Shown one piece after another: positions 22,612 to 33,618 of a DNA stretch of 64,000 bases. Location: the NCBI GenBank assembly GCA_963675135.1, contig OY776129.1, positions 11,542,201 through 11,606,200 on the forward strand, given 5' to 3'. Under the pieces are notes generated by a model that searched no databases, was not told where the DNA came from, and worked only from the letters and a program-made list of their open reading frames with translations. How positions within the stretch are numbered: the stretch's first letter is position 1; each line of letters begins with the position of its first letter. This DNA is from Galeopsis tetrahit. Taxonomy: Eukaryota > Streptophyta > Magnoliopsida > Lamiales > Lamiaceae. A program made the position numbers and the translations under genes.

Positions 22612-22923
22612 ATGGATTACTGCGTTATACTAAAGATCGAGTTCGATGGAAAGATCAAGTTGGTTCGTGTTAATCAGTCTTCACTCTTTCAAGACATTGT
22701 GAATCAGGTCAGTGGTATTTGACCCATATTATCTCCCAGTAATGTATTAATGTATTATTCGGTTGGATGCATAAATAATTGTTGTTTAGCGTGGGATGAT
22801 GATTCTGGTGGGTTAATTGAGCTTTGCCAGATTTCTTCTGAAAAGCTAGTAAACGTTTGTATAGAATCCGAACATCACAAGGACCAAGGGAATGAGATGC
22901 AGAATTCTGATCAGAATATGTAG
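22612..22923 (+). pseudogene. Possible MuDR-type transposase 5' fragment
   Basis: ATG at 22612 opens 32 codons (MDYCVILKIEFDGKIKLVRV...) ending at a GT donor after 22707. A second open stretch, about 22791-22923, reads WDDDSGGLIELCQISSEK and ends TAG. The layout resembles the poorly conserved N-terminal region of plant MULE transposases. Neither the transposase core nor the zinc knuckle is present. Assignment relies mainly on the enclosing inverted repeats. Confidence 0.35.
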
Positions 22924-23242
22924 ACAATACACTGATTAATCTCCATTACGCTTTGTTGGAATGCAGCGTTTTAGCTGGGATTAACTGCATTTCATATAGA
23001 ATATTGCAATACAATAAGTTTATTTATGCAGTTTTGTACTGCATTATTTTACATAATCTGCATAACAAATTTATATATGTAGCGTATTTATTAACCTTAA
23101 TTTCACTTGTACTGCGCTTATGCACTACTTTTATCCTTGTTTTCTGCATTTCATGTATTATATTGCATTTTGTACTTATTGAGTAGTTGAAATAACAAAC
23201 ATAAAAACTTCTATATCATCAAATACAAAGTAAATATTTTAT

Positions 23243-23413
23243 TTAATTGTCCAAACTTTGAACCGGTGATACAAGACTCTCAACATACTTATACGTATGT
23301 TGAATTCCATATACCCTATCAACTTCTTCTAAATCAAATATTTCCTTCGTCGTGAAATCATACGTCGAAAACGTACCACTTGGATCAATCCTGGATAAAA
23401 AATGTATGTTCAT
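23243..23413 (-). pseudogene. F-box-associated-type C-terminal fragment (56 codons)
   Basis: On the minus strand a frame runs from ATG at 23413 to TAA at 23243. It includes RIDPSGTFSTYDFTTKEIFD and ends with YKYVESLVSPVQSLDN. The YVxSLVSP ending after an acidic/aromatic stretch is typical of the last exon of plant F-box proteins with an F-box-associated (FBA) domain, which are substrate receptors of SCF ubiquitin ligases. No F-box, upstream FBA strands or start context are here, so it is a captured 3' fragment. Confidence 0.45.
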
Positions 23414-24095
23414 ATTCTAGGGTTTCTTCATCACAGACCTACTCGAGGATATTTCATCACTGTTAAAACGGCCTCGAATCTTTCATTAAAAAATAGATTA
23501 TATTTCAAAATATAAGCTCTTGTTGAAATTGTAAACCCAAATATATCTTATGCATACATTACAAACCTGAAAACACCGATGCAGAAGAAACAAACCATAT
23601 CATCCAAAAATCATCAACTTACAAAGTATCAGTAAATCAGTATAATCCTTTACCTTTGACAAAGTGTTAAACCATTTTTTCAAGTTATCTGCACAATCGC
23701 TCCCTTTTCGTAGGTCTTCCTCACAATACCAAAATAAAGTGAAATTTGAAAGAGATTTAATTTTTGCAGAATAATCAATTCAAAAGTTTGAAATCTTGAG
23801 AAAGTTTTAGTTTTGGGAACTGTGAGTAATTAGCGCCTTCTACGATGTGGTGAGAGATTGCATTTCAAAAATTAAAAAATGGTTGACTTAATCAACGGCT
23901 TTTTCGATTTGTTGAGAGATATGCATTCCAAATTTAAATTATTGCACTTAATACTATATTAAAACACAATTTTAATTATTAAGGGTAAAATGGTACATCT
24001 AACTTGGTTTTTGAGCTTAATTGAAAAGTAATTTGAACTTAGCTCCATTTTGAAAAAACTCTAAGTGGAAAGACCTATTTGGTGAAATCCCCAGA

Positions 24096-25537
24096 ATAGT
24101 ACATTAAATGCCACTATTTTTAAATGCCACTATTTGGTGAAAAGTAATTTGAACTTAACTATTCTTTCAAAACATCACAATATTACATTAAATGCCACTA
24201 TTTTATTTACATTAAAAAACATCTTTATTACTTATAAAGTAAAAAAATCTATACAAATAGTGTTATGTAAATTATTTGTTGTTTTATGGCATTACCAGTT
24301 TTTTCGAATTTTGTTATAAATTTTCAGGGAGTTTGAATTCATTTATTTATGCAATAGGGTTTAGTGTAATGCAAATCTTTTGTTGCTTTGTTCAAATAAC
24401 ACTAATTTCGTGTAAAGTTTTTCGTTTGTCGTGCAACATTGTTTTGATTATTCGTGCAAAATTGTTTACCAGTTGTATGTGTAGTTGTACTATGTACTAT
24501 GTATTTTCAAGGATTTTATTTTGATTATAACAATTTTTATTGAGATTTTAATTTTGTGATTTTTATTTGGTAGGTTTGCTATTTATTTCTGGAATGTTTA
24601 ATTGCTATTTTTAATTTTGGAATTTAATTTTAGAAGATTGAAATTCAATTTTTTAAAATTTAAAATTAAGTTAAAAATGTATAGAAGTAATTTTTTAAGT
24701 GTCATTTTACGGGGTGTATTCAATTGAGATTCTGTTGGATTTTTTTGGACTTTTAAAATCTGGAGTATTCAATCCGGAATGGATTTCGTTGGATTCTCTT
24801 TCAAAAATATAAATAAATTTCACTAATCAAAATCTCTTCTAAAAAGTAGAGATTTCAACGGATTCTCTTAGAAGACTCTAAAGGAGAAGAAAAAAAAACT
24901 GTGTTAACTATGTTCTTTGATAAGCATCACAGATTCTTCACCACCATTATTATCGTGAAAAAAATTACATCTCTGTATTTTAAAATTATATTCTTTCTTT
25001 AAAAATTATAGTATATCTGACACCGTGAATAATATCTCATCGACGTCAATTCTCCATTACGTGGTGTTCGATATCATCTAAAAGATTTTGGTGGTCAAGG
25101 TCGTCACCCCAGAAATGCAATTATTCAATCGAATTTTTTGGTATTTTCAAATTGCAATTCACAAGTTCGCTGGATTACATAACTTTTCTTCGGAAAGAAG
25201 GTCGCTCTGATGAAATGAATTTTCAGTCGAATATAAAGAAGATCAAGATTCACCACATCTCGACATGAAAGAGGAAAATTTGGAATTGCTTTCTCAAAGA
25301 CAACTACAACAAAGAACTTAAGTTAATGCATGGAGAGAACTAGTATTGCTAACTATGTGAAAATGAGGCCATATTTTTTTTTGAACTAGGTTTTAGGGGC
25401 GTAGTTTATGGAAATTCATGTAAATCAATAAAAAATGTGTATTTCAAAATCCTGTCAAATCTATAAAAATTCATATAAATCAATAAAAAAGTCAGCCCGC
25501 TTAATCGTAGCTCTAAAAAAAAAATTGAACTTAGATC
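24096..25537. other. AT-rich spacer with a MITE end, no gene
   Basis: 24100-24210 holds short repeats of ttaaatgccactattt and gaaaagtaatttgaactta that partly duplicate the neighbouring inverted repeat. At 24715 a stretch beginning ggggtgtattcaattgagat has the look of a common plant MITE terminus, but no matching opposite end is visible. The remainder shows no frame with coding character. Confidence 0.4.
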
Positions 25538-25681
25538 CTTTATACACTTGTAAAAACCAAGCATCCATGAGTAACTCTTTCATTTACTCTTAGCTACAAG
25601 ACCTTTTCCCTTATTACTCGATACAGCACAAGAAAAATCTCATTTACTCATGGATGGCTTGGTTTTTACAAGTGTATAAAG
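25538..25681. repeat. Near-perfect foldback, 37/38 bp arms with 69 bp loop
   Basis: Arm 25538-25574 (starting ctttatacacttgtaaaaac) is the exact complement of 25644-25681 apart from one extra C in the right arm. The loop is 69 bases. The transcript of either strand would form a long hairpin. Such perfect pairing suggests recent origin; it may be a small foldback transposon or a young hairpin-RNA locus. Confidence 0.85.
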
Positions 25682-25835
25682 CATTTTCAAACATACCACT
25701 TACTCTCTTCTCTCTCACATTTTCAAACACTCTCACTATTTCTACTATCTCCGGTGATATAACAATCACTTCCTCCGGCTGAACACGCAGCAAAGGCTTA
25801 ACCAGACGAATTCCACGCCACTCAGAAAAGGTAAA

Positions 25836-26720
25836 CTTTTTTTTGGACCCAAGTATGCGATCAAAATTAACTTATATACTTGCTTTAGATTCTTAACTTT
25901 TGAATGTCTGTGCCAAAATTCAATTGCTTTCGCATCTAGCTTTGTGGTATTATAGAGTGATATCTTGGAGGATGTAGCAAACGAGCCGAATGAGGACATG
26001 TGCATGATTACTGTCGATCCAAAAGATTTCTTCATTGTTTTCTCCTAGTCTACTAGATTAAATATTCTACGTACATACGTTCATTTTTTAAGTTTTAGTT
26101 ACACTGAATTGGATGAATCTGTATATATCCTTTATGCCCATCAATATAGGTATGTGAAAATCGGTATAGTAGAGAGTCTCCCATTTTCAATCAACGATAA
26201 GGAACTCTCTCTCCTGCATCTCTACTACAAGATAGGCGGGAAGCATGGAATTGGGCGCGTAGATATGGTTGAAAATCGGATCGTTGGCATGAAAGGGCGA
26301 GGGGTGTACGAAACTCCCGGTGGGACAAAGCAGCTCGTGAGCTCGCGCGAGTCTCTGACGCTTGATCGTGAGGCAATGCAAATTAAAGACATTATTGCCC
26401 TCAAGTATGCTGACTTAGTGTTTGGGGGTGAGTCGATGGATGCTTTCATGAAGGAAATAACTAAGACGACAACTGGGTCAGTGACTCTCAAACTGTATAA
26501 AGGAAGTGTGTGTGTAACAAGCTGGGAAAGTCCCAACAGTCTCTACAGGAAAGATGTCTCTTCATTTGAGTGTGGGGAAATCTTCAATCATGCTGATGCT
26601 ACTGGCTTTATTAACCTCTTTGGACTGCCTATCAAGATTCGAGCTATGCTCGAGAAAGGTCTATGAAACGATCGAGCAGGAACGGAGCCAGGATTTTTAA
26701 TCCATGAATGTGATATCATC
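25836..26720 (+). pseudogene. Partial duplicate of the ASS gene (intron 8 end, exons 9-10, 3' flank)
   Basis: Collinear copy of about 11573-12590, introns included, so a DNA-level duplication rather than retrocopy. The exon 9 remnant (25956-26030) lost its end and donor and runs into intron sequence. The exon 10 copy (26150-26666) stays open to the same TGA. It has three changes, all keeping frame: ELPPASLLAELNK has become ELSLLHLYYK, GGTILFTAVRELE has become GGTKQLVSSRE, and 21 bp coding RWFDPLR is gone. The PP-loop and the citrulline/aspartate sites are absent, so no activity is possible. Confidence 0.9.
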
Positions 26721-26789
26721 TCTATTGTGAGTGTATTATGATGCATATTCCTATGTTATTACTTAATTTTGTATTTCCATATGATTATT

Positions 26790-27058
26790 TATTACAAAGA
26801 TAATCACATTTGACTTTACACACAAATTAAGAAAATTCAATATATGTGGTCAAGTTTAACTAACATGTCTATTTTACCCTTGATATTCCATAAATTTTGT
26901 GTAAATTCCAGAGGTGTTAAGAGTAATTATGGATTGAGTAATCAAGGGTAAAATTGTCAATAAAACATTTAATAATTAAATAAAAGAGGAAATGTGGTTA
27001 TAATTTGGGACGTTTAAAAAATGAAAATGTGATTATCTTTGTGGAATAGAGAGAGTAG
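26790..27058. mobile_element. MITE, about 265 bp, inserted in the ASS duplicate's flank
   Basis: Inverted ends acaaagataatcacattt (26794-26811) and aaatgtgattatctttgt (27025-27042). The right end extends outward as ggaatagagagagta, a Stowaway-like terminus whose left partner has eroded. The related site at 12638-12660 lacks it (tttattagttattt continuous), so it arrived after the duplication. Confidence 0.75.
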
Positions 27059-27339
27059 TTCTTTAGAAACAAGAAACATTTATGCTTATCTAACTTGGGA
27101 CCTTCTATATGTAGTCAGGGTGTCGTAACATGTCGTAATGACTACCGTAGTCAGTTAATCTAAGTCATTAAAAATCTAATCTAAAGGTTTAGATTTGATG
27201 TCCTGTTACTTTTTGTAAATTTTACGATATATATTGTCGTAATGTGTCATAAATTTGTATTTTCTATTAAATTAAATTAATTAATATATATTATTGTAAA
27301 TTTACATTTTTATCCTTATACAATAAAATAATTCATTAC

Positions 27340-27660
27340 AACAATTATCTACACCCGCTAATTTTATGAGTTCACTCCAAATCATTTTTTTACCATAGTT
27401 ATCTACACCCATTCATTTTATGAGTTCACCCAAATCATTTTTTACCATAGTTATCTGCACCCATTCATTTTATGAGTTCACCCCCAAATCATTTCTTTTT
27501 TACAACGGTTATCTACACTCACTCATTTTATGAGTTCACCCCCTTATATTTTTACCAAAGTTATCTGTACCCGCTCATTTTATGAGTTCACCCCCAAATT
27601 ATTTTTATACCACAATTATCTGCACCCGCTCATTTTATGAGTTCACCCCAAAATATTTTT
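27340..27660. repeat. Tandem repeats in the left inverted arm
   Basis: Five to six copies of an about 60 bp unit. Each has a tatctgcaccc(g/a)ctcattt core, then atgagttcaccccc, then aaatcatttttttaccat. The complementary array lies at 29725-30030. Confidence 0.85.
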
Positions 27661-27997
27661 TTAAAAATAATTACATTTAAAAGACTATATTATATTTTAT
27701 TAATTAACACAAAATATAATAAAATCAACCCTAATTTATACATTTACAATCTACAACCGAGTCATTGCCGAGTTACCGTCGATTCACCACCAAATCACTC
27801 ATATTTTTAGAAAAAAAATCGTAAAAACATAATTAAAAAAACTATCGAGATTAGGCACAAATTTCAATTTTTCTTCCCATTTTCAATTTTTATTCCAATC
27901 TTTTTATTTCTTTGTTTTTTTTGTTTCCTACATTTTTTTCATTAGTATATTTTTTAGTTTTAATACAAAATAATATTATATGTATGATTTTATTATA

Positions 27998-28213
27998 ATC
28001 CCTCCGTCCCAGTGAAAGCTCCTCATGAGCTTCAGACACAGAGGTTAAAAAATATGATATAATAAGTGGATGTATGAGAGGTGATGTGATTGAGAGAGAG
28101 AAGAATATAATGAAATGTGAGAGAGAATAGTTTGGCAAAAAAGGAATGAGTAACTTTCATTGGGACAAACGAATAAGAAAAGTGTGGTAGCTTTCAATAG
28201 GAAGGAGGGAGTA
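27998..28213. mobile_element. Stowaway-like MITE inside the 3.1 kb element
   Basis: Left end ctccgtcccagtgaaagct; right end tagctttcaataggaaggag followed by ggagta, its imperfect complement. A second internal copy of the right-end motif (aactttcattgggacaaac, 28151-28169) suggests an internal duplication. Non-coding. Confidence 0.65.
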
Positions 28214-28214
28214 G

Positions 28215-28680
28215 TCGGTAATACAACAAGTAATAACCAGTAATACCATAAACAATAATTAGTAATACCACGAACATTAATCAGTAATACCATTAATATT
28301 AATCAGTAAAATTTTATACAATAACAAATAATTTCACACATCTAATTATATTTAATAATACAAAAAATAATTATCAGTAATACCATGAACAGTAATTAGT
28401 AATACCATGAACATTGAATAGTAATATCTCATACAATAACAAATAATTCCACAAATCTAATTATATTCAATAATACCAAAAACAATTATCAGTAATACCA
28501 TAAACAATAATATGTAATACCATAAAAATAATAATAATCAGTAATAAATAATTTCACATAATCAGTAATACCACAATTAATAATCAATAATCATTAATAT
28601 TAATTCAATAGTGTATTAATAGTAATACCGCAATCAATAACTAGTAATACCAGTATCAATAATACCAATAACAATAATAC
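28215..28680. repeat. Short-period repeat array built on agtaatacca
   Basis: About fifteen or more irregular copies of agtaataccat/c separated by 10-20 AT-rich bases (acaataatt, aacattaatc). It borders the GC-rich island on one side and the MITE on the other. Confidence 0.8.
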
Positions 28681-28729
28681 CATAAAAAAATGAAGAGAGT
28701 GCAGATCGGGGTGTACTAAAGAAAATAGA

Positions 28730-29345
28730 GGGTGCACATTACCAAGCCCAATTGAAGGAAACCCTAGCCCAATGGGAGGGCACCCTAGGTCAGTAGTCGT
28801 CGCTTGGGATTTCATCAGCAAGGTCACCGACTCCGAGTGTCGTCCGGTCAGAGATCCATCAGCAACATACTCACAGTCCTCCGTCGGGCCGTCGTCAGTC
28901 GGAGGAAGAGGCTGCGCAGGAGCAGGGTGAAGAAGACGGATGAAGCAATGTAGCTTCGATTTGGACAGAGATGAACGACGAGAGAGAGGCAGCGTCGATC
29001 CGAGTGTTGCAGGCGAGCGCCGTTGATGTAGGAGAAGCTCCTGGATTGCGAACTCAAGGGAGATTGATCGAAGCAGTCGCGTCGGTGGTCGAAATGAGGA
29101 GAGGATTTCGGCCGCCATGGATCGTGGCCGAGATGGAAGATTATGTCGATTGTTATGGAAGTGAAGAATCGCGATTGCGATTCGAGGAGGGGTCTCGGGC
29201 TTCAGCGGCCGAGACCGAAGCGCCGTCGTCGCCGTCGAGGGGGTGGTCGGGCATGGTGGTGGTTGGGTCACCCGCCGACATGCATGGATTTCCGGCAGGT
29301 CCTTTACTCATCAAATTAAAATTTAGGTGCACCGCCGATCGACTT
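28730..29345. other. GC-rich island, possible captured gene fragment
   Basis: Base composition jumps from AT-rich to GC-rich and back, with long open frames on both strands: 28600-29271 on minus, rich in Pro, Arg and Ser, and 28971-29348 on plus, 125 codons starting MNDEREAASIRV. Neither is recognised. The frames may be by-products of high GC. A host gene fragment carried between transposon arms is the simplest reading; orientation cannot be decided. Confidence 0.4.
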
Positions 29346-29724
29346 TAATAAACTTATACCTATAATATTATTTTGTATTAAAATTTAAAAAATACACATG
29401 CAAAAAATGGAAAAGAAAGACAGGAAAATTTAAAAAGGAAAAGAAAAAAAAACAAGGAAATAAAAAATTTGAAAAAAAAATTGAAAATTGGAAGAAAAAA
29501 GAAAAAGAGGAGGGGGAAGAAAAATTAAAAAGAAAAAAATTGAGATTTGTGGCTAATTTCGATAGTTTTTTATTAATTATATTTTTACGCTTTTTTTTTT
29601 AAATATGGGTGATTTGGTGGTGAATTGATTTTTTAAAGTTTATTTTATTATATTTTGTGTAAAATAATAAAAGGATAATATAGTCTTTTAAATGTGATTA
29701 TTTTTTAAAAAATATTTTGGGGTG

Positions 29725-30030
29725 CACTCATAAAATGTGCGAGTGCAGATAACCGTGGTAAAACAATAATTTGGGGGTGAACTCATAAAATGAGCGAGTG
29801 CAGATAATTGTGGTAAAAAATAATTTGGGGGTGAACTCATAGAATGAGCGGGTGTAGATAACTGTTGTAAAAAATAAATGATTTGGGGGTGAACTCATTA
29901 AATGAGCGGGTGCAGATAATTGTTGTAAAAATATGATTAGGGGGTGAATTCATTAAATTAGCGGGTGCAGATAATTATAGTAAAAATATGATTAGGGGGT
30001 GCACTCATTAAATTTGTGGGTGCAGGTAAA
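29725..30030. repeat. Tandem repeats in the right inverted arm
   Basis: Six copies of the complementary about 55-60 bp unit (gggggtgaactcat, aaatgagcgggtgcagata, then attgttgtaaaaat). Units within each array differ from each other about as much as the arms differ, so the arms have not been recently homogenised. Confidence 0.85.
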
Positions 30031-30325
30031 ATATAAATAAAACTTAAAAAGAAGGGTAATATAGTAAATAATAAAATATAATTTAAATAATGCTAAAAAT
30101 AACTGAAACCTGTATGACAGGTAGCAGGTCGTTTTTACGGTTACAACCCCACATGGCGCGATTCGACAAAGTGACTGCGTAGTCACTTTGTAAAATGTGA
30201 CTACCGTAAGAATTGCTCATCTTTGTATGTTAAGTTTGACATTTTTAGTTAAGTGGATATTTGAGAATAAAATGACAGTAATAACAATTTTTTTCTACCT
30301 CTATAAATTAATAAATAATTAATTA

Positions 30326-31099
30326 TGAAAGTGTGTGTGCGTGCGAAATCAGAAATGTTGTCAGTTTTGTTGGCACAATCTAGACAACACTATGCAGCGG
30401 AAATTAAATTGCACGTAGTGAAAATGGAAGTATTCAAAATTTGCGTAGATTATAAAATAATCTACGCTGTTCACTATATAAAAATATGTGAAACGAGTAC
30501 AACCTCTTTGAGGTGTATAATTACACTACGAAAGTGTATAATGATTTACTAAGTTCTATGAAACTATCTCCCTCATAGATCTATGCACATAACCTAGTAA
30601 ATAAGACTATGTTCTAACACACTATTATTCGGGTTTACAATAATGCGAAGAACTACAAGAAGAAACAAAGATTTTCCTAACTAGAAGCGTATATAGCGTT
30701 CAATAGAGTAGTAGTCGATTTCAACTTTTCTTCTTGTGTATCTTGTGTTGAGGGCAACTTCTGTATTTATAGGCTTCATCCACGAACTGCCATCAACTCC
30801 CATGATCGCCTCAACCTTGAGATCATGCGGTTATAGAACTTCTCTCCACCACTCCTAGAATTTAGGAACTTGTTATACCATGTTCTAATGACTTCTCACT
30901 CCCACGCAGTGGCATGACTTGGTATTGCCCACGTCTTCTAACTGCTCTGGGGACATCATTAGACAACAAGCGTAAGATAAGAGTTAGTGAGAAAAGGAAG
31001 GGCAAATTCTGATGTTGTCATGAGTGTTGGGAACATTAAACACAACACTCGCCTGTCAGTGTTGGATCATTAAACAGAACACTCATATCAACATCAACA
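30326..31099 (-). repeat. 3' LTR of the Sirevirus-like element
   Basis: 774 bp, TGAAAGTGTGTG to ATCAACATCAACA on the plus strand. Followed inward by atctcccccaattt (31100-31113), a polypurine tract on the minus strand. Contains 18 bp (about 30442-30460) missing from the other LTR, a small inverted duplication around attataaaat. Confidence 0.92.
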
Positions 31100-31479
31100 A
31101 TCTCCCCCAATTTGACCTTTCTACATCAACACAACTGAAGTTCACACAACAGAGATATTGATTAAGAAGTTTACACAATTGATATTCCAAAAAAAATTGA
31201 AGTAACAATTTGTATAAGATCAAATTAAAGTAAACAACATCTAAACCAAAAAAAACTTGTTTAGATTTAAATAACTAAAGCAAAAATAAATCCTAAATAA
31301 TTACAGAATTAAAAAAAACAGAGTTTGAGAAATAAAAACATAAGTGCAAAGCTTTTACAACAAGGAAAGAACTGAATTAACACATGGGAAAGGATTGGGC
31401 TGAAATGTGTTTCAGCTGCATCTCCATAATCTGCATTTACTCCCCCATTGTGTAAGCTCTCCCCCTGTCTTCAAACTCA

Positions 31480-33618
31480 TCATGTATCCAGATCACCATA
31501 GAGATCCTGGATATCCTGTTCATCACCCTCGGTCATTGCAGTGTCAGCAGCAGGTTCATCAGCTCGCCCAGGAACTGAATCCGGTTCATCTACAGCAGGA
31601 GTAACAATGTTAGTGGGCTGATTTTGTGAACTGTCAGCTACTCCCCCTGTTGAAGTGGAAAGAAGATCCATCCAAAATTTCTTTTGGACTAGAAGATCCT
31701 CCACAGAATGCTGCAAATTAAGAATTGAACCCTGCAAAATATCAATCTGCCTCATAATGTAATGTGAAGATAAATAGATTGAGGAGGCAGCTCCTTCTGG
31801 AGGCAGTGTGGTATTGTGGAAGGGATCATTTGCTGGAACATTACTGGGGCCTGCTTCATCAGCATTCCTTCTCAAAGGAAGATCAACCACCCTTTCACCT
31901 TGGATGAGGAACTGATTTGAGATGCTAAAACTTGGGACATAGGTACTTACAACCTCATCTTCAAATCACTCAAAGGCTTTATCCATCAAGTACTTGTACA
32001 CAAGGCATGGGTAAGGTAGGATACTTCTTCCAGACATATCAGATTTAAAGGTCATCATGTTGGAGAAAATAACCTGTCCTAGGTTAAATCTTTTTAAATG
32101 CCCAATCTTGTACATCAATACAGCCTGTTCTAAGGTGAGAGTGGTGTTGTTTGTAGTAGGCAGCCAATTAAAACACACCAACTTATGCAAAACAGAATAT
32201 AGACTTGTGAGTTTAGAGGCCAAAATTCTTCTTCTCCATTTTGTGATTACTCCCCCAGTCAAGATGCTTATCATCACATCATGATCAGTAACAACAGGAT
32301 CTTCCATAATTTTAGTTTTAAGTAAAATATTGATCCTCCTAGGGGTAATCATATGCCTATTTCCTCTAAACCAAAACTGTCCATATCTTGTAGAGTTGGG
32401 ATCACCAGCAAATTGAGAGATGTTTGCATAGAATTCATAAATCCAATCAACAATATACGGGCAAGCAAATTGCAAAGCATTCAGTAAAGATCTTTCTCTA
32501 AGCCAATCAAGCAGATTCATATCCTCAAAATCAGGAGTTCTAATCAATCTTTCACTTAGAATCTGCCTAGTTCTTATGGTTCTATACTATATGCTCGACT
32601 TATCATTGTAATCTTCATCAGAATCACTATTCCTATCATCAGAAGAGAAAAGTACCTCATTTTCTTCCTCTTCTGAAGAACTGGAGGACTGCTCAGGTTC
32701 TGATGGTTTTGGTGTTGCCATCGGAGAGGCAACACTTTCGGGCTCTCGTAGCCTCTTTGATCGTCGAACTGGTGGACTGGGTTCTCTTTCCTCCTCCATT
32801 TCCTCAGCAACTTCGTCCACATCCTCTTCATTAACAGCCACCTCTTCTTCCACTGGAGGTGCAGGATGTTCAGCCTCTGTTTCTGGTTCTGATTCAGAAT
32901 CAGACACAGCAATCGGCTCAGACGCATTCCCATCCGTTCTTGGCTTCTTCCCCTTTCCAGTGTAATCAACAATCTTGCCCAGATTCCTTTGGGACTTTCT
33001 CTTTCCACCAGGCCATTTTCGTGCATTTGGAAGAGCAGCAGCTTTCTTTTTGCCCTTTTTCTGCCGATGAATCCTGTCGAACTTAGCGACCAAGACTTCT
33101 TCATCAAAGGATTCCGGCTGAGTCTGCATGTCCACATCGCCTTTGAACATGGCATTATCCAGTGTTTCTCCCTCAAGCACTAAAACAGGGTGTGTTGTTT
33201 TGAGGCTTAGGGTTTCGAAGGCTTCTTTCAAAGTGTTGAAAGGAGTGCCCAGAGGGAAGTGTAGGGTTACTGGAGTGGTTTCTAGTGCGGGAGCTTCAAA
33301 TGAGGGCTCATCTAGTGGGTTGGAGGTTGAAATTTCTGCTGTGGCATTTGCATTCGCGATTTCAGTGCGAATGTCGTACGGATTGTAGGGGACGATTTCA
33401 AGAGGAGTTGTTTGTGTGGGAGATTGTTCAGTAGCAAAGGGAACACCGATGGTTCCAACGGTGAACGATGGAGAGTTTGGTGAGTTGGATGATGCCATTT
33501 CAGCAAGGAGATTGAGAGGGTTTGGAGAAATTTTGTCGCCTGAGGTTGTGTTCGAGTGTGCAGCTGCAATCTGGGGAGTGTTAGACATATGAGGAGCTGT
33601 ACACACAAAACAAGACAA
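31480..33618 (-). pseudogene. Env-like ORF of the Sirevirus-like element, two in-frame stops
   Basis: One continuous minus-strand frame of about 713 codons, stopped only by a TAG near 32586 and a TGA near 31965. N-terminal third: Ser/Thr/Pro-rich with acidic clusters and KKGKKKAAALP and RRSKRLRE basic patches. Middle (32547-31966): a globular block with LLDWLRERSLLNALQF, VDWIYEFYANI, RYGQFWFRG and TPRRINILL, which resembles the plant transposon domain found in Sirevirus third ORFs. C-terminal: an acidic tail with DIQDLYGDLD. No clear signal peptide or membrane segment, so a true envelope role is doubtful. Confidence 0.75.

Larger units (their letters stand above)
22120..24095. mobile_element. 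Mutator-like element with degenerate long terminal inverted repeats
   Basis: The left end (about 22120-22240) and the complement of the right end (about 23965-24095) align over about 110 bp: atttxacaaaaagggcccttcc against atttcaccaaataggtctttcc, then ttcaaatt, ttttcaattaagc, and a taccctta/tgcccttaat segment. Inside are two gene-like pieces (22612-22923 and 23243-23413). Long divergent inverted repeats and carried gene fragments fit a MULE or Pack-MULE. I could not find the expected 9-11 bp target duplication. Confidence 0.5.
27115..30215. mobile_element. 3.1 kb element with about 0.86 kb terminal inverted repeats
   Basis: 27115-27985 and 29355-30215 are inverted copies. From outside in each arm has: a gactaccgtag-type end; a block of tandem about 60 bp units built on (c)acccgctcattttatgagttcaccc; an ataaaatataatatagtctttt segment; a flexible stretch with aatcaccac and a tatcga element; and an A/T-rich run ending ttaatacaaaataatatt. 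The centre holds a MITE, agtaatacc repeats and a GC-rich island. Very long inverted repeats with internal tandem repeats are typical of foldback or MULE-type DNA transposons. No transposase is present and no clear target duplication was found. Confidence 0.75.

Noticed and set aside
27340..27660. Regular repeats considered as a CRISPR array
   Set aside because: Units are contiguous diverged tandem copies without unique spacers, mirrored in an inverted arm, in a plant genome.
28600..29348. Overlapping long frames of 223 and 125 codons treated as genes
   Set aside because: They lie on opposite strands over the same GC-rich island, low-complexity and unrecognised; kept only as a possible captured fragment.
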